64,000 nt of DNA from Gibbula magus (taxonomy: Eukaryota > Mollusca > Gastropoda > Trochida > Trochidae), in assembly GCA_936450465.1 (NCBI GenBank), contig OW388305.1, forward strand, positions 42,732,687-42,796,686, in the 5' to 3' direction. The notes below the pieces were generated by a model. It was not told the DNA's origin and ran no database searches. It saw nothing but the letters and a program-made list of their open reading frames with translations. The translations under genes and the position numbers were made by a program. Shown here piece after piece: positions 23,293-35,679 of this stretch. How positions within the stretch are numbered: position 1 is the stretch's first letter; every line of letters begins with the position of its first letter.

Positions 23293-23696
23293 TATAAAAA
23301 TTAACTTGTCTAGTTGAGAGATATTTTAAGATCCTATTCATGTACAAAATACATCAGTCTCTAAAAATGTACTCGATTAGCCATTACTGAAAATGTCTAA
23401 ACCTAACCCCCCTCCTGACTGGGACAGTCAATGACCAGTTGATTCCTAAATAATAATCAACTGAAAACACAATAGAGTGACGTCATGACCATGGATTAAG
23501 TTTAAATAGTCAACTGCTGTGCCTGTAAATGGGATGTGTAGTTTCGGTTATATGCACATGCATAATGATATTGCTTGATTTTCATTGGAAACATGCACTT
23601 GTCATATACTTGGCGATTGGGGAGATGAGTGAACTTCTTTGAACTGAAATAAGACCATATAGTATTTTGGCAGGTATTATAGCCGATACAAATATT

Positions 23697-24584
23697 CGGC
23701 GTTCTACGTTTGCGCGGATCGGCATATCATTTGCGCGGGGAAAAGATGACGTTTGCGCGGAATGTTTTACTACATTTGCGCGGATTGTTTTACTTCATAT
23801 GCGCGGAATTTTTTACTTCGTTTGACAGAATTTAATCTCTTAACCCCTGTTCACCACATGGAGGTGGAAGTGGGATTTGAACAGGATAAGTGTATGAACA
23901 GTACTCACTCAGTCAGTTAAAACGTCTCTGTACAGGATAAGTGTATGAACAGTACTCACTCAGTCAGTTAAAACGTCTCTGTACAGGATAAGTGTATGAA
24001 CAGTACTCACTCAGTCAGTTAAAACGTCTCTGTACAGGATAAGTGTATGAACAGTACTCACTCAGTCAGTTAAAACGTCTCTGTACAGGATAAGTGTATG
24101 AACAGTACTCACTGGATTTTAATTTAACCCTTGTTCAACACGTCTCATCTCATTCATAAAAAGGCTTTTAAACGGTGAAAGTCTCAGTCATTAAAAGGAT
24201 AACTAAAATCATATATCATTGCGTTGAGGTATTCGTTTCTGGTCAGTTCTCCGTCAGAGTGCTTCTTGTAAGTTGTCATGGGTGGGAGGTTAACACTTCT
24301 CATTTTGATGTATGTGTTTGATTGAAGCTTTAATATTACATCCAGATAATGGATAAAATCTGACCACCCCGTCAGTCTGACCAAAAGCTACTGATACTTT
24401 CATTTTTTTTGTAGGAGGCCGATCATACAGTAGCCAAGCAATAAGTTAGTATGCAATCAGCCTTGTCTGATTACCTTATCCAATCTTCAGCAACGCGTGA
24501 GTGCATCCGCGCAAATGACATGCCAAGTCGCCGCGCAAATGATACACCGTGATCAATCAAAAAACGCGCAAACGTAATGCGCCC
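23697..24584. mobile_element. Mutator-like non-autonomous element with TTTGCGCGG repeats
   Basis: Flanked by a perfect 9-bp duplication ACAAATATT (23688-23696 and 24585-24593). The left end carries five T(T/A)TGCGCGG motifs (about 23710-23810), and the right end carries three in inverse orientation (CCGCGCAAA, ACGCGCAAA). TACGTTTGCGCG is shared by both ends. The interior holds a 51-bp tandem array and no transposase. A 9-bp duplication suggests a Mutator-type transposase in trans. Confidence 0.8.
23882..24116. repeat. 51-bp minisatellite inside the element
   Basis: About 4.6 near-identical copies of a 51-bp unit (CAGGATAAGTGTATGAACAG...ACGTCTCTGTA), starting at 23882, 23933, 23984 and so on. 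Confidence 0.95.
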
Positions 24585-24593
24585 ACAAATATT

Positions 24594-25178
24594 ATGAAAA
24601 ACGATGGAAGTCTCTCGCTTACTTACCATATTTTCAATATAATCGTGACATCGTTATCACTTTTTTAACTCTTTAAGATGACAGCTTCTCTTACAATGTT
24701 GTGATAGCCAAGATATTCACATACACTACAACTCCGTAACGCAAAATGCGTGTTTAAAAATCTCCTTCATTGGAATGGTAACAAAACAATAATTTAAAAC
24801 ACCCACAAATAACCACATCTTAATTTATAACTTTTTATTTGTTTTGTTTTCTATAGACAGATAATTATCAAAATCCAACAACGAAAATGGTTTTAAAAGA
24901 TGTAATTAAATGTTTGAAAGTTGTATGTTCAATTCCAAAGACGGATGTTACTACTTTTAAAGTTGTAAATAAAAATATGAAAGTTGTAGATGTAACTTCA
25001 AGTTTGAAAGTTTCAATTAACTTTTGAATGCTGTAAAAAAAGTTACATATATCTACAAGTTGTAATTATAGTTTAGTATACTTCAATATACAACATTGGA
25101 GATTGCAATTATTACTTACTTTTGTTATAGTCGGTGCAGTCGCCTCTTGTAGCCGTTTGTAGGATTCTGCAATGTCTT
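24594..25178. other. No recognised feature
   Basis: AT-rich, with loosely repeated AAAGTTGTA words between 24915 and 25065. No gene supported. Confidence 0.4.
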
Positions 25179-25188
25179 CTAATAGATA

Positions 25189-25612
25189 CAGTCTGATTAA
25201 AATCGACCTTGTTCCGAGGAATAAAATTTGCAAATTAATATATCTACCGGGATACGAACAGGTTCTGTAGATTCCTCGCCACAAGGTCTGAGAACATAGG
25301 CGTGTGTTCCGAACCAGTTTAGCGCAGCCAAAGCCCAGTCACATAGCTGACCAACCATATCATAGTATTTAAACAGTCGCTGTTTTGAAAGCATTCGGAA
25401 CAGAAAAAAGGATAGCTGTTTGGAGTTATCTGCCCCTAGCTTCTCGCATTTGTTAGTCATCTTTTGATCGGCTACCTGAATTGCGCTCGAACACGCGAGT
25501 CTACGGGCTGTTATCAGACGGTTTTGCGTGGAACTTACGACTAATATGAGTTCATATCCCGGTAGATGCACCACTTTTATTCCACGGAAAACCGTCGATT
25601 TTAATCAGACTG
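25189..25612 (+). mobile_element. Mutator-like MITE, CAGTCTGATT family, copy 1
   Basis: 424 bp with long inverted ends (outermost CAGTCTGATTAAAATCGAC, innermost about CCGGGATACGAAC). It is flanked by CTAATAGATA (25179-25188) and CTACTAGATA (25613-25622), a 10-bp duplication with one mismatch. The interior has no transposase. Confidence 0.88.
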
Positions 25613-25912
25613 CTACTAGATAGTGAGTGTCGGGCACAAACAACAACAAATTTTCGACAACAGAAAAATAGTGTACTCAATGAAAATCAAAGTAACATAT
25701 ATATTGACATTAGGAAAAACTTACTTAGAAGCATCAATTGTCAACAATAATCATTTAAAACTCAGAAAAAAACAATTCTCCGTTTTTGATTATGTTACAG
25801 GTTTTCTTTTGTGTGGTAAACTTTAGTCTACATGTTCCTGAATCAGAATAATTTTGCAAAACAATGTTACTTTCTCACATTGAATTTGAATTTCACCTAT
25901 CACCCGTTTCTC

Positions 25913-26270
25913 CAGTAGCACGTTCTTTTGCAAACTTTATTTCTTCAAATTTCCCATTCATAATGATACATGTAGGACATGTTATTTGAATTACTTTAAA
26001 TCTAGAGGGTAAAACATCTTTTTTTATACAAACCAATTATCTGTAGTGGTAATAATGTTGCGTATAAAACAAAAATTGCATGGCGGCCATTTTATTGTGA
26101 ACAAATTTTATTATTTGGAATTACAAAAACGATTCCCATGAGTGAACCATGTACACTAATTTTAACTTGATTTTCCGAAGAGAGAAGGGTGTTTGACTCT
26201 TGGTAACATTATTTTTCAAATACATTTCATCGACGTATTTGAGCGAAAAATCGTGCTACTGCCCCTTTAA
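25913..26270 (-). mobile_element. TTAA MITE, copy 6
   Basis: Reverse orientation; the left TIR is shortened (starts at CAGTAGCACG) and the right TIR is intact (GTGCTACTGCCCCTTTAA). Core TGGCGGCCATTTTATTG near 26082. Confidence 0.9.
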
Positions 26271-26399
26271 GTAGACTTGCATTTAGGAAATTTAGAATAA
26301 GTCGTACAGTAACATGTATATGTATCCCCATTCATTTCAAATTTCTGTTGTTAAGTGGTACGGTTGCGAGCTGTCCTGATATTAAGTTCAACTCCAAAT

Positions 26400-26780
26400 T
26401 ATGAATGAACCATGTATTATGGCTTATTACTCGCAAGTGTAAGTTACTGCAGTGTAATTTTTATACGGCAACATCAAACTAGTGTAATATCGCCGCGTGT
26501 ATGACGTCACAATAGTTTGCGGTTATGACGTCACAATTGGAGTAACGTCGTCACAATGGCATCGGACTTGCGGGAAGCATAGTTTCAGAGCCACGTCGGC
26601 TATTTCGCTTGATTATATGTTTGCGAGTAATAAACAGAATACTAAACTCCCTTCTATTGAATACCATTTTTATTAAACTCGTGAATGATTTGGTATCGCT
26701 TTCGCTCGTTTTATACAAAATCATTAACTCGTTTAATAAAAATGGTATTGAATAGAAGGTCGTTTGGTATCCTCTATATA
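26400..26780 (+). mobile_element. Hairpin-ended element with two TGACGTCA motifs
   Basis: TGACGTCA at 26502 and 26525. An inverted pair ATTACTCGCAAG / GCGAGTAAT frames the head. A foldback at 26650-26759 follows (arms CTTCTATTGAATACCATTTT and its inverse), and the element ends GGTATCCTCTATA. Same layout as 10366. Confidence 0.62.
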
Positions 26781-28479
26781 TCTATCATTTATATATTCAC
26801 CAAAGCATACTTGGTTGTAACCAAAATAAACAAATTATATAGAGAGTGGAGTTGGTAGTGGATAGTGACAGTGCGCAGAACGCTCTCACAGTTTGTCCCT
26901 TTCGGATCGTTGACCTCATTTTGCCTGTGGACGATACAACCGATCTGGATACGATTTACAATTTCAGAAATAATTTGTGTATACTTTGGCAAAATAGAAT
27001 AGAGTCAACAGCGTCTCCTGGGCAGCCCAAAGTGTGTCGCTCTCGTGTGCACTATTGGGTCAATCAAAGCCCCTCCTCCTGAATCGAGGAGGGAGGTCGT
27101 AAGAGTAACGGAAGTACGTCATTTGACGCGGTGTTATCAACGACCATGGCCGGCGATATAATTTCTATATTCTTCCGATTTGCTTATATGGACACATTCG
27201 TAATTAGCCGATGTGAGGTTCTGGTTTGGCTACATGAAAAATATGAGTTCAAGGCATGATAAGTGTATTCGGGGACCATAAATGTTACAGTTTCACTGAT
27301 GCTTGATTCCCATGCATTCTTGGACGTTTTTAACAGCATATAATCGTAGACGATTGCAGATCGGACCCGTTGTATTTAAATTCAGTAATACTTTTGAATA
27401 CACAAATGAATGAATAAATAAATACATGTAGGGTTAGTATAATTTAATTTTATCAACCGATGAGCCTATAAATGCTTTATGTCGGCCATATTGTTTGAAG
27501 CCAGGCAACCAAGTGCGACACTCTGTTTAGCAAAAATCGTTCGCGCCAAGTGGCAACTGAGCATGCGCAAGATAACACTCGAGTGAGTCAAAACAAACGC
27601 AGCCCCGAAGTACAACAGAACAATATCTTAAGCATCTGGGATTTTTAAGGTGTCGATGGAAATGAAATCCATGAAAGAATTAACGTTCGTATTATGAATT
27701 AATAAAGTAGACTTAGCAATGTCAAAGTTTATCTTTAACATATCAAACCATTTGTAGGTACTATGATACATACGTATCATACGTATCATAACAGATTGTT
27801 ATGAAACTTACATACGAAGTACCACATGGGTAAGTACAAACTTTATATTCGTAATAATATTGAGCGCCATTGTTAAATTCCACCCAGTAGAAATAATGAT
27901 GACAATGTAAATTTTCGGATATGAAATTCAAGATGGAGATTATTCCTATAGAAAAACGACAAATATGGAGATATGTAATTGAGATAAATGTAGTATCTCT
28001 TCACAGAGAGCTGACACAACGTTAAGATTATCATCTATGCCAACCTATCTCATTATAAACTGGTTATAGTAGTTAACACTGATTAGAAGCCGATTGCTTG
28101 TAATGGTCATCAGAGAAATTAGGGGTTATTGTAAAAGTAATGAAGTCTGATATTATGGATCGTATATGACATGACAGATTGTATGAGAAGTTAGGTAAAT
28201 ATAAAGAAACCGAATGTGTTTTGTGAAGTTTCTTATTCAGTAAACATGTAATATACTTTCAAACTCGCAGCCATATTTGATTTGAATGATGACAGCCTGT
28301 TATTAGGGATCTCCCTCCAGATGACAGATGTACTTCTTGTTGATTGTGTTTCTACGTAAACAAATAAGCATATTGCATTGAATGATATCATAATAATAAA
28401 GCGCTCAAGTCCATCCATGAAAGCATGCTCTAAGCGTTGAAACGTATTGAGAAACATCAATAACATCCAGTCGCTAAGA
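26781..28479. other. Mostly featureless; one very short Kozak-context ORF
   Basis: 27146-27259 (+) is a 37-codon ORF starting in ACCATGG context (MAGDIISIFFRFAYMDTFVI...). It is not recognised and probably not a gene. 27530-27570 contains CGCGCC and GAGCATGCGCAAG, an NRF-1-like word. 26846-27082 is open but has no recognisable domain. Confidence 0.35.
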
Positions 28480-28664
28480 GCTCAGATTGATGATACATTT
28501 TATGCTGCTCGCGTGACGTCATCGGCACTATGTTATGACGTCATATTGCCAGCTTGCGAAGGCTGTACGTTTACGTTGAAATCACTCCACGTCAACATGT
28601 GTCTTTCTACCTCACTCGATGAGATAAACATGGTATTAGTCAAGAAAAGACAGATATCCTCTAT
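28480..28664 (+). mobile_element. Hairpin-family element end that seeds the 44-bp satellite
   Basis: TGACGTCATCGGCACTATGT followed by a second TGACGTCA, then TTTCTACCTCACTCGATGAG, the same right-arm sequence as 10730-10786. It ends ACAGATATCCTCTA, at which point the tandem array begins. Confidence 0.7.
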
Positions 28665-30472
28665 GAGATAAACATGGTATTAGTCAAGAAAAGACAGATA
28701 TCCTCTATGAGATAAACATGGTATTAGTCAAGAAAAGACAGATATCCTCTATGAGATAAACATGGTATTAGTCAAGAAAAGACAGATATCCTCTATGAGA
28801 TAAACATGGTATTAGTCAAGAAAAGACAGATATCATCTATGAGATAAATATGGTATTAGTCAAGAAAAGACAGATATCATCTATGAGATAAACATGGTAT
28901 AAGTCAAGAAAAGACAGATATCATCTATGAGATAAATATGGTATTAGTCAAGAAAAGACAGATATCATCTATGAGATAAACATGGTATTAGTCAAGAAAA
29001 GACAGATATCCTCTATGAGATAAACATGGTATTAGTCAAGAAAAGACAGATATAATCTTTGTGATAAACATGGTATTAGTCAAGAAAAGACAGATATCAT
29101 CTATGAGATAAACATGGTATTAGTCAAGAAAAGACAGATATTCTCTATTAGATAAACATGGTATTAGTCAAGAAAAGACAGATATCCTCTATGAGATAAA
29201 CATGGTATTAGTCAAGAAAAGACAGATATCATCTATGAGATAAACATGGTATTAGTCAAGAAAAGACAGATATCCTCTATGAGATAATCATGGTATTAGT
29301 CAAGAAAAGACAGATATCATCTATGAGATAAACATGGTATTAGTCAAGAAAAGACAGATATCATCTATGAGATAAACATGGTATTAGTCAAGAAAAGACA
29401 GATATTCTCTATTAGATAAACATGGTATTAGTCAAGAAAAGACAGATATCCTCTATGAGATAAACATGGTATTAGTCAAGAAAAGACAGATATCATCTAT
29501 GAGATAAACATGGTATTAGTCAAGAAAAGACAGATATCCTCTATGAGATAATCATGGTATTAGTCAAGAAAAGACAGATATCATCTATGAGATAAACATG
29601 GTATTAGTCAAGAAAAGACAGATATCATCTATGAGATAAACATGGTATTAGTCAAGAAAAGACAGATATTCTCTATTAGATAAACATGGTATTAGTCAAG
29701 AAAAGAAAATATCCTCTATGAGATAAACATGGTATTAGTCAAGAAAAGACAGATATCATCTATGAGATAAATATGGTATTAGTCAAGAAAAGACAGATAT
29801 CATCTATGAGATAAACATGGTATTAGTCAAGAAAAGACAGATATCCACTATGAGATAAACATGGTATTAGTCAAGAAAAGACAGATATCCTCTATGAGAT
29901 AAACATGGTATTAGTCAAGAAAAGACAGATATCATCTATGAGATAAATATGGGTATTAGTCAAGAAAAGACAGATATCATCTATGAGATAAACATGGTAT
30001 TAGTCAAGAAAAGACAGATATCCACTATGAGATAAACATGGTATTAGTCAAGAAAAGACAGATATTCTCTATGAGATAAACATGGTATTAGTCAAGAAAA
30101 GACAGATATTCTCTATGAGATAAACATGGTATTAGTCAAGAAAAGACAGATATTCTCTATGAGATAAACATGGTATTAGTCAAGAAAAGACAGACATCCT
30201 CTATGAGATAAACATGGTATTAGTCAAGAAAAGACAGATATCCTCTATGAGATAAACATGGTATTAGTCAAGAAAAGACAGTTATTCTCTATGAGATAAA
30301 CATGGTATTAGTCAAGAAAAGACAGATATCCTCTATGAGATAAACATGGTATTAGTCAAGAAAAGACAGATATTCTCTATGAGATAAACATGGTATTAGT
30401 CAAGAAAAGACAGATATCCTCTATGAGATAAACATGGTATTAGTCAAGAAAAGACAGATATTCTCTATGTAT
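28621..30472. repeat. 44-bp satellite, about 42 copies
   Basis: Unit GAGATAAACATGGTATTAGT + CAAGAAAAGACAGATATCCTCTAT; starts at 28621, 28665, 28709 and so on. Variant monomers (TTCTCTATTAG at 29141, 29405 and 29669) are 264 bp apart, so part of the array is a six-monomer higher-order repeat. The unit is the terminal part of the hairpin element at 28480. Confidence 0.97.
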
Positions 30473-30479
30473 CATCCAT

Positions 30480-30593
30480 AAACTAACTAGCTATTCGTTT
30501 CTTCCCACAGAGGTTACTTCACTCAGTTCTTAGGATTTAGGATAGGAGAACTGAGTGGAGGAATCTCTGTGGGAAGAAATGAATAGCTAGTTG
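30480..30593. repeat. Imperfect inverted repeat after the satellite
   Basis: Arms of about 50 bp (AACTAGCTATTCGTTTCTTC / GGAAGAAATGAATAGCTAGTT) around a short centre; both contain ACAGAG and ACTCAGTTCT. Could fold into a hairpin. Confidence 0.8.
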
Positions 30594-30844
30594 TCATCTT
30601 ATTATTAATGAATGGGAAACCAGCTCTTTGGACTCAGCTTATTTATTACAAGCATCTACTCCGAAACTTCGCACTCCTGCGATAAAGAAGTTGTAAATCC
30701 ATAAAACTTGTTTCTCATTCATCTACGCAACTTCTATATGCCTCTTAAAGAAGCCATCTTCAGTTGTCCTAGGTTGGTTTTGTTTCTTTGATCCATTTAA
30801 GCTTTCTAGCATGCTTGTAATTATTGGACATATTTAGATGAGAA

Positions 30845-31195
30845 TATTAGATTATATTTTCACGAGTGGCGGGGAGATTAGATAAATATGGTATTTCACG
30901 AGATGAGATTAAAATAGTATTTTACAAGAATTGACGGATATTCTATTTATTATATGATGTAACCCTTGTAATTACGTCCGAAAAGGTTTTTTTTCACGCC
31001 GAGCGGCCGCTAGGAACAGCCCATCACCGCAATAACGCTGTGCCGTCATAAGCGAAGCGAATGATATGACGTCAAATTATATCAGTCACTGGTCCCAGAG
31101 AAAATATAAGTTATCTTCACTGAAGCTTGATAGAGAGTTTATTTCACTGATAAATCCCAGTATTTCATTGCTCGTCATATAATATATATCTGATA
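30845..31195 (-). mobile_element. Hairpin-family element, reverse copy of 10366
   Basis: Matches the complement of 10366-10700: AATTGACGGATATTCT, CGGCCGCTAGG, ACAGCCCATCACCGC, ATGACGTCAAATTATATCAG, TCACTGATAAATCCC, CTCGTCATATAAT. The hairpin arm is shortened. Confidence 0.75.
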
Positions 31196-31352
31196 TGACA
31201 CTCCTGACACTTCTGACACTCGACGCTCCTGACACTCCATACTCCTGACACTCGACAGTCCTAACATTCTTGACACTTCTGACGCTCGACGCTCCTGACA
31301 CTCCTGACACTCCTGACACTCGACGCTCCTGACACTTCTGACACTCGACACA
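31196..31352. repeat. GACACTCCT / GACGCTC minisatellite
   Basis: Short degenerate units of about 9-11 bp (CTCCTGACA, CTTCTGACA, CTCGACG). It starts directly at the end of the hairpin element. The minus-strand ORF through it is a Ser/Val/Gly repeat and is spurious. Confidence 0.85.
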
Positions 31353-31934
31353 CTCTGGTGAATGATGATCAGCAGTTGGAAGACAAGTGTTTCAAGTCGC
31401 GGCGGGCTGGAACAACATTACTTTTTACAGTTTTGACGTAGCATATCTATTTCCGATAAAGAAATCCCCTAATTTGAACTTGTCGTAAGAAATATAATGA
31501 GATTACATAAAATTACTACAAAGTAGAGGAAATCAACGAAGCACCCAAAAGGACCCCATTTCCAGTTTCAATTTCAAACAAAGTTTCGGGATTAAGTACA
31601 TATACATTCTTAGCAGGCTTTATTTAAGTGTAGCAATTAAGCACTGTTCTGAAGGTAATTTACTAGAAACACCGTACAAGTTCTCTGTAATCTTACACAA
31701 GCAATTTTAAAAATACCTCATCTCGAATCATCCTTATAAATTCATTTACTTCTTTCATACATTTCATTCCCTCGTTGAACAACTTCCTGGTTCAGATATG
31801 TATATCAAAAGGACCACATCTAAACAATCACTTTGATCGTGTAATATGCTTAATCTGTTCGCATTTTGAACGACTTCCTGGATCTAAAATAGGCATGGCT
31901 GATGTAAATCACCCACCGCGATATCATATCAATG

Positions 31935-32289
31935 TTAAAGGGGCAGTAGCACGTTTTATTTGTCGATGAAATGTATTTGAAAAATAATGTCACTTATAGT
32001 GAAACACCCTTCTCTCTTCGGAAAATACAGTTAAAAGATGAGTGTTCTTGGTTCCGTAAAGCCATGGAAATCATGTGTGTCATTCGAAATAATAAAATGT
32101 GTTCGCAATAAAATGGCCGTCATGCACCTTTTGCTTCATACGCAACACCGTTATTGCCACTATTGATAATTGGTTTGTGTAATAAGATGCTTTACCCTCT
32201 AAAGTAAATATAAATCACATAAACTATCATTATAAATGGGAAATTTGAAATAATAAAATTTGCAAAAAAACGTGCTACTGCGCCTTTAA
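31935..32289 (+). mobile_element. TTAA MITE, copy 7
   Basis: 355 bp, TTAAAGGGGCAGTAGCACG to CGTGCTACTGCGCCTTTAA, core AAAATGGCCGTCATGCA near 32111. Confidence 0.93.
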
Positions 32290-33887
32290 TACCATAAAAA
32301 TATCAAGCTTAGTTATGACTGAGCAAGCATCAACCTTGGTTTTTTTTCATTTCTAATACACCTATTGATTTAGAAGTACATGATTAGGATATTTAAAAAC
32401 TTATTTCAATGGATCTGAGTGTCCATCACATCTAGTGTTAATTTAATTTCTCATGGGTCTGTGAAGTTAACAGTTACTGTACCCTTATCACAAGTACAAG
32501 GTAACTTCATATTTTGAATAAGGAAACGATACATGGGATATATTCGCTAACTCCACAGATCCATTCCCAACCATGATTAATGTTATGTGGTTCCTCCACA
32601 ACGTAAAAATCTCAGCGTCTGACTGACTGATCAATGGCAGTATACTGCCAGGCAAAAGAAAGTTATCACCTCAGTTGATTTTATCATATGTATGATTTTC
32701 AATTGCAAATATATAAAGTTTTCGATATGATAATCTAAAACTGAAAAGTACGGGTGTTTAGTCAGCAGACAAAGAAACTACTACATGTTTTTTTTTAATT
32801 TAAAAAAAAATGAAATTTTACATTTTAAAATTTAAATTTCTTCAAAAATTATTTTTGATGATACACAACTGTTCATCGACATATGACACATATTCTATGT
32901 GCAAATTAGTAAATGTGCCTTATTCTGCACACATTTTAAACATGGTAGAGGTCATGTTGGTGTAATTGTCATTTCTTACCAATGTCTTCATAGAAAGATA
33001 TTTTAACTAAAATGTAACCACAATCACCAATTAATTCATTCAAAATACTGCAATTAAGTATTATCGCATCATGCCATAGTCAAATTTTAATGCATCTGAT
33101 TTCTTTTAAATGTGAACTAATCGAAACCAACTGAGGTGAGGACTTTCTTTTCCCCGCGAGTGTAATAAATGAAACCATACATATAAATAAACACGCACTT
33201 ACTTCACTTTCAAGGATAAACTACTTACTCAGTGTGTGATATGATGCCCCTGACAGTTAAGGAAGGCACCAACATGATTGTTTCACAAGGAGCATCAGTT
33301 CTGAAAGAAGTGCTTACATTGCTTAAGTCAAGGTCATCGTGAGATAACAGCGTGTATGGTTCTGACAAGGCTATATCTTACCTGAACAAGTTTATATGAA
33401 GTTGATGAAAGGAATGTGATTTTCCTCCTTATTGTCCAAGTAAGGGTTATACATAGATTAGGATTATTTTTGAAAATGTCATTTGGCACTGAAAACTATT
33501 TGTTTATGAAGCTATTATTTTACTTCCGAAAACGATTTACTTCTCCTTTGACCACCAACGTCATGATAAATTGTTTTAACATCAAAGACGACGGAACTAC
33601 AAATGTTCGTCCACAGATATGATAACAGTACATATCATACATAAAAATGCAAAAAAAGTAAGGGTGACAGATGTTCTCCCTGTCTTACGCCATTTAGCAT
33701 GCTTCATCAAATGAGCAGCAAGCTAAGGAGCTGTTTCTTTCTTCAGGGTTAAGAGATCGTCTACTAGTAATATAGTTGCACTCTATTATTCTCTTGGTGA
33801 TATCTTTCCCTAGTTTCGATATCTGATATCGTCAAGCAATTATCGATATCTTCCTAACAGCACTTTCACATATATCGCAAACGTTAT
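32290..33887. other. No recognised feature
   Basis: AT-rich with homopolymer A/T runs near 32788-32850. No ORF with recognisable domains. Confidence 0.4.
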
Positions 33888-34022
33888 GAGCAAAGGCAGA
33901 ACTTGGAGAGATCGGGATCACCTATGGCGAGGCAGAGACCAAAGCGAAGGACCGTCCTGGGTGGAGAAATCTTGTAGCGACCTCATCCTCCACTATGGAG
34001 CAAAGAGGGTAAGTAAGTATGT
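33888..34022 (+). pseudogene. 3' end of a non-LTR retrotransposon ORF
   Basis: The frame ending TAA at about 34009 reads ...GITYGEAETKAKDRPGWRNL..., the pattern (AxDRxxWRxLV) seen at the very C-terminus of many LINE reverse-transcriptase ORFs. It is followed by a short TAAG/TATG-type tail (34009-34028), as in 3'-end-primed elements. Only this fragment remains. Confidence 0.6.
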
Positions 34023-34424
34023 AAGTTATGATTAAAACAATTCAAATATACATTACCTCTAAATTGAAAAACCGTAAATTTGAAACGTTACCATTGACTT
34101 TTGACGAGCTAGCCGTAGGAATATTTTTACTGAGTAGACGCATCTATTCTAGCTGGGAACAGACCTCATTTCAATCTTCTAAAATTGTATCATTTCTGGC
34201 ATCATGGTCAGATTTCTGCTGTCAATGGGTAGGATCGAAACGCGTGTTTACATTCTCTCAGACTGTCAATTAACATATTTATAGAGAACTGGTATTCCTA
34301 TTTACTCTTTGACACAAATACCTCACACTCCAAATATTGTGTTCCCTCGGGAAAAAACTATCAATGCATAACCCATTTGCTGGTGCTCATTGATCATCTC
34401 TGTGGACACACATACACTACTGTG

Positions 34425-34503
34425 CAAAAGTAAGTACACCGGATTTCGCAAAATCTGCGCGAAATATTCGCGAACACGGTGTTTTTAATTTTGCACAGTA
34501 GTG
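34425..34503. mobile_element. 79-bp palindromic Tc1/mariner-like MITE
   Basis: Ends CACTACTGTGCAAAAGT and its inverse, bordered by TA on both sides (34423-34424 and 34504-34505). The interior is short and GC-palindromic (TCGCAAAATCTGCGCGAAAT). The TA border and ACTGTGCAAAAGT-type end fit a Tc1/mariner deletion product. Confidence 0.75.
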
Positions 34504-35103
34504 TAACCCGTCCACGGTTAAGTGTGGTCTTCTAAAAGCATATAGGCACGAAAGATGATATAACCCATACTAGATGACTTATAGATTATAATGCCATGCT
34601 CCATATAGAGAAACTGTTGCTGCGCTGAAGTTAGTATTAACCTTTCATCTCATCTTAAAGAATTATATATATGTAAAATGCTATATTACTGTAATATCAA
34701 AATGTTCATCAAAATTATCGTTAAACAATGTAAGTTTAAACATTAAAATAGTAGCATAATCCAAATAAGATAATTAAATATCGTAGTATTCCCTGGACAA
34801 GTGGGTCTTTTATACAAACCTTAAAGGCACTGTAGCACGATCTTCTTACAGCAATAAAGTGTTCTCACAAAAATATAAATGTTACCAATGGCTAAATGAT
34901 ACTCCCGAATGAATAAAAAGAGATCTCGGACGAATGCTCAGGTTCTGTCAGCATGAAAGTTTTGAAAAGAAATACGTCATCGTTGACAGGACTTGGTTGT
35001 TTGCAAATTAAGTTTCTGAAGATTTCTGAGAATGATATTTGTCAAATTATTTCGTGGGGTATAGGTGTATACGTTTATGAAGACAAATAAACATATGAAA
35101 CCT
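34504..35103. other. Partial TTAA-MITE relative, otherwise nothing
   Basis: 34821-34940 starts TTAAAGGCACTGTAGCACG and has TTCTCACAAAAATATAA and TTACCAATGGCTAAAT, which recur inverted at 40620-40720. These are two halves of a diverged subfamily. Confidence 0.55.
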
Positions 35104-35545
35104 TTAAAGGGACATTCCATATGTTATTGTAGCAACATACGTCAATTACCAAGGGTGTGTTTTATCGAGAAGTAATGACTGTTTTAGTGCCAGTCTGTTT
35201 AGTTACATTATTAAGATGTTTAGTCTTGATTATGATCGAAAACCGAACAATGTTCCGCGGCTGTCGCGCGTCAATTGTTCAAACGTAATTTTGAAAACTT
35301 ATATGTAGCAGACAAAGAGAAAGATATTGGTTGGTACTGTTCAATGGAACATATAACTGGCATACATGTAAATTTGGCGCATTGCGTTAAACCGTTGGTC
35401 GAGTGTCATTGAAAACATTTTCAATATTTGGGGATACATATGCAAGTCGAGTGAGCTGATTTGGACGTAAATCAGGACATTTAATATGTTTGTATGTATC
35501 AAATTTAAATAAATTTTCATAAAAAAACACGGAGTGGCCCTTTAA
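35104..35545. mobile_element. TIR element with TTAAAGGG ends
   Basis: Starts TTAAAGGGACATTCCATAT and ends CACGGAGTGGCCCTTTAA (inverse TTAAAGGGCCACTCCGTG). 442 bp, no ORF. Different interior from the GGGGCAGTAGCACG family. Confidence 0.7.
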
Positions 35546-35679
35546 TTCTACCAATGACCATTGGCGAATATCATGCTTATTCCTAAGTTGATGTTTTAAG
35601 GAATGGAGTGATCAATATATATCATGTCACCTACACATGGATCACTACTAAGATGAATGCTGAATATTGAATTATACTC

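Noticed and set aside
25197..25574. 125-codon minus-strand ORF as a gene
   Set aside because: It lies wholly within the CAGTCTGATT MITE; the other two copies of the element do not keep the frame.
27146..27259. Short ORF with perfect Kozak context as a gene start
   Set aside because: Only 37 codons, no usable donor before the stop and no recognisable motif.
28621..30472. CRISPR-like array of 44-bp repeats
   Set aside because: No spacers; each unit abuts the next and derives from a transposon end.
31086..31319. Ser/Gly/Val-rich minus-strand ORF
   Set aside because: Made by the GACACTCCT minisatellite.
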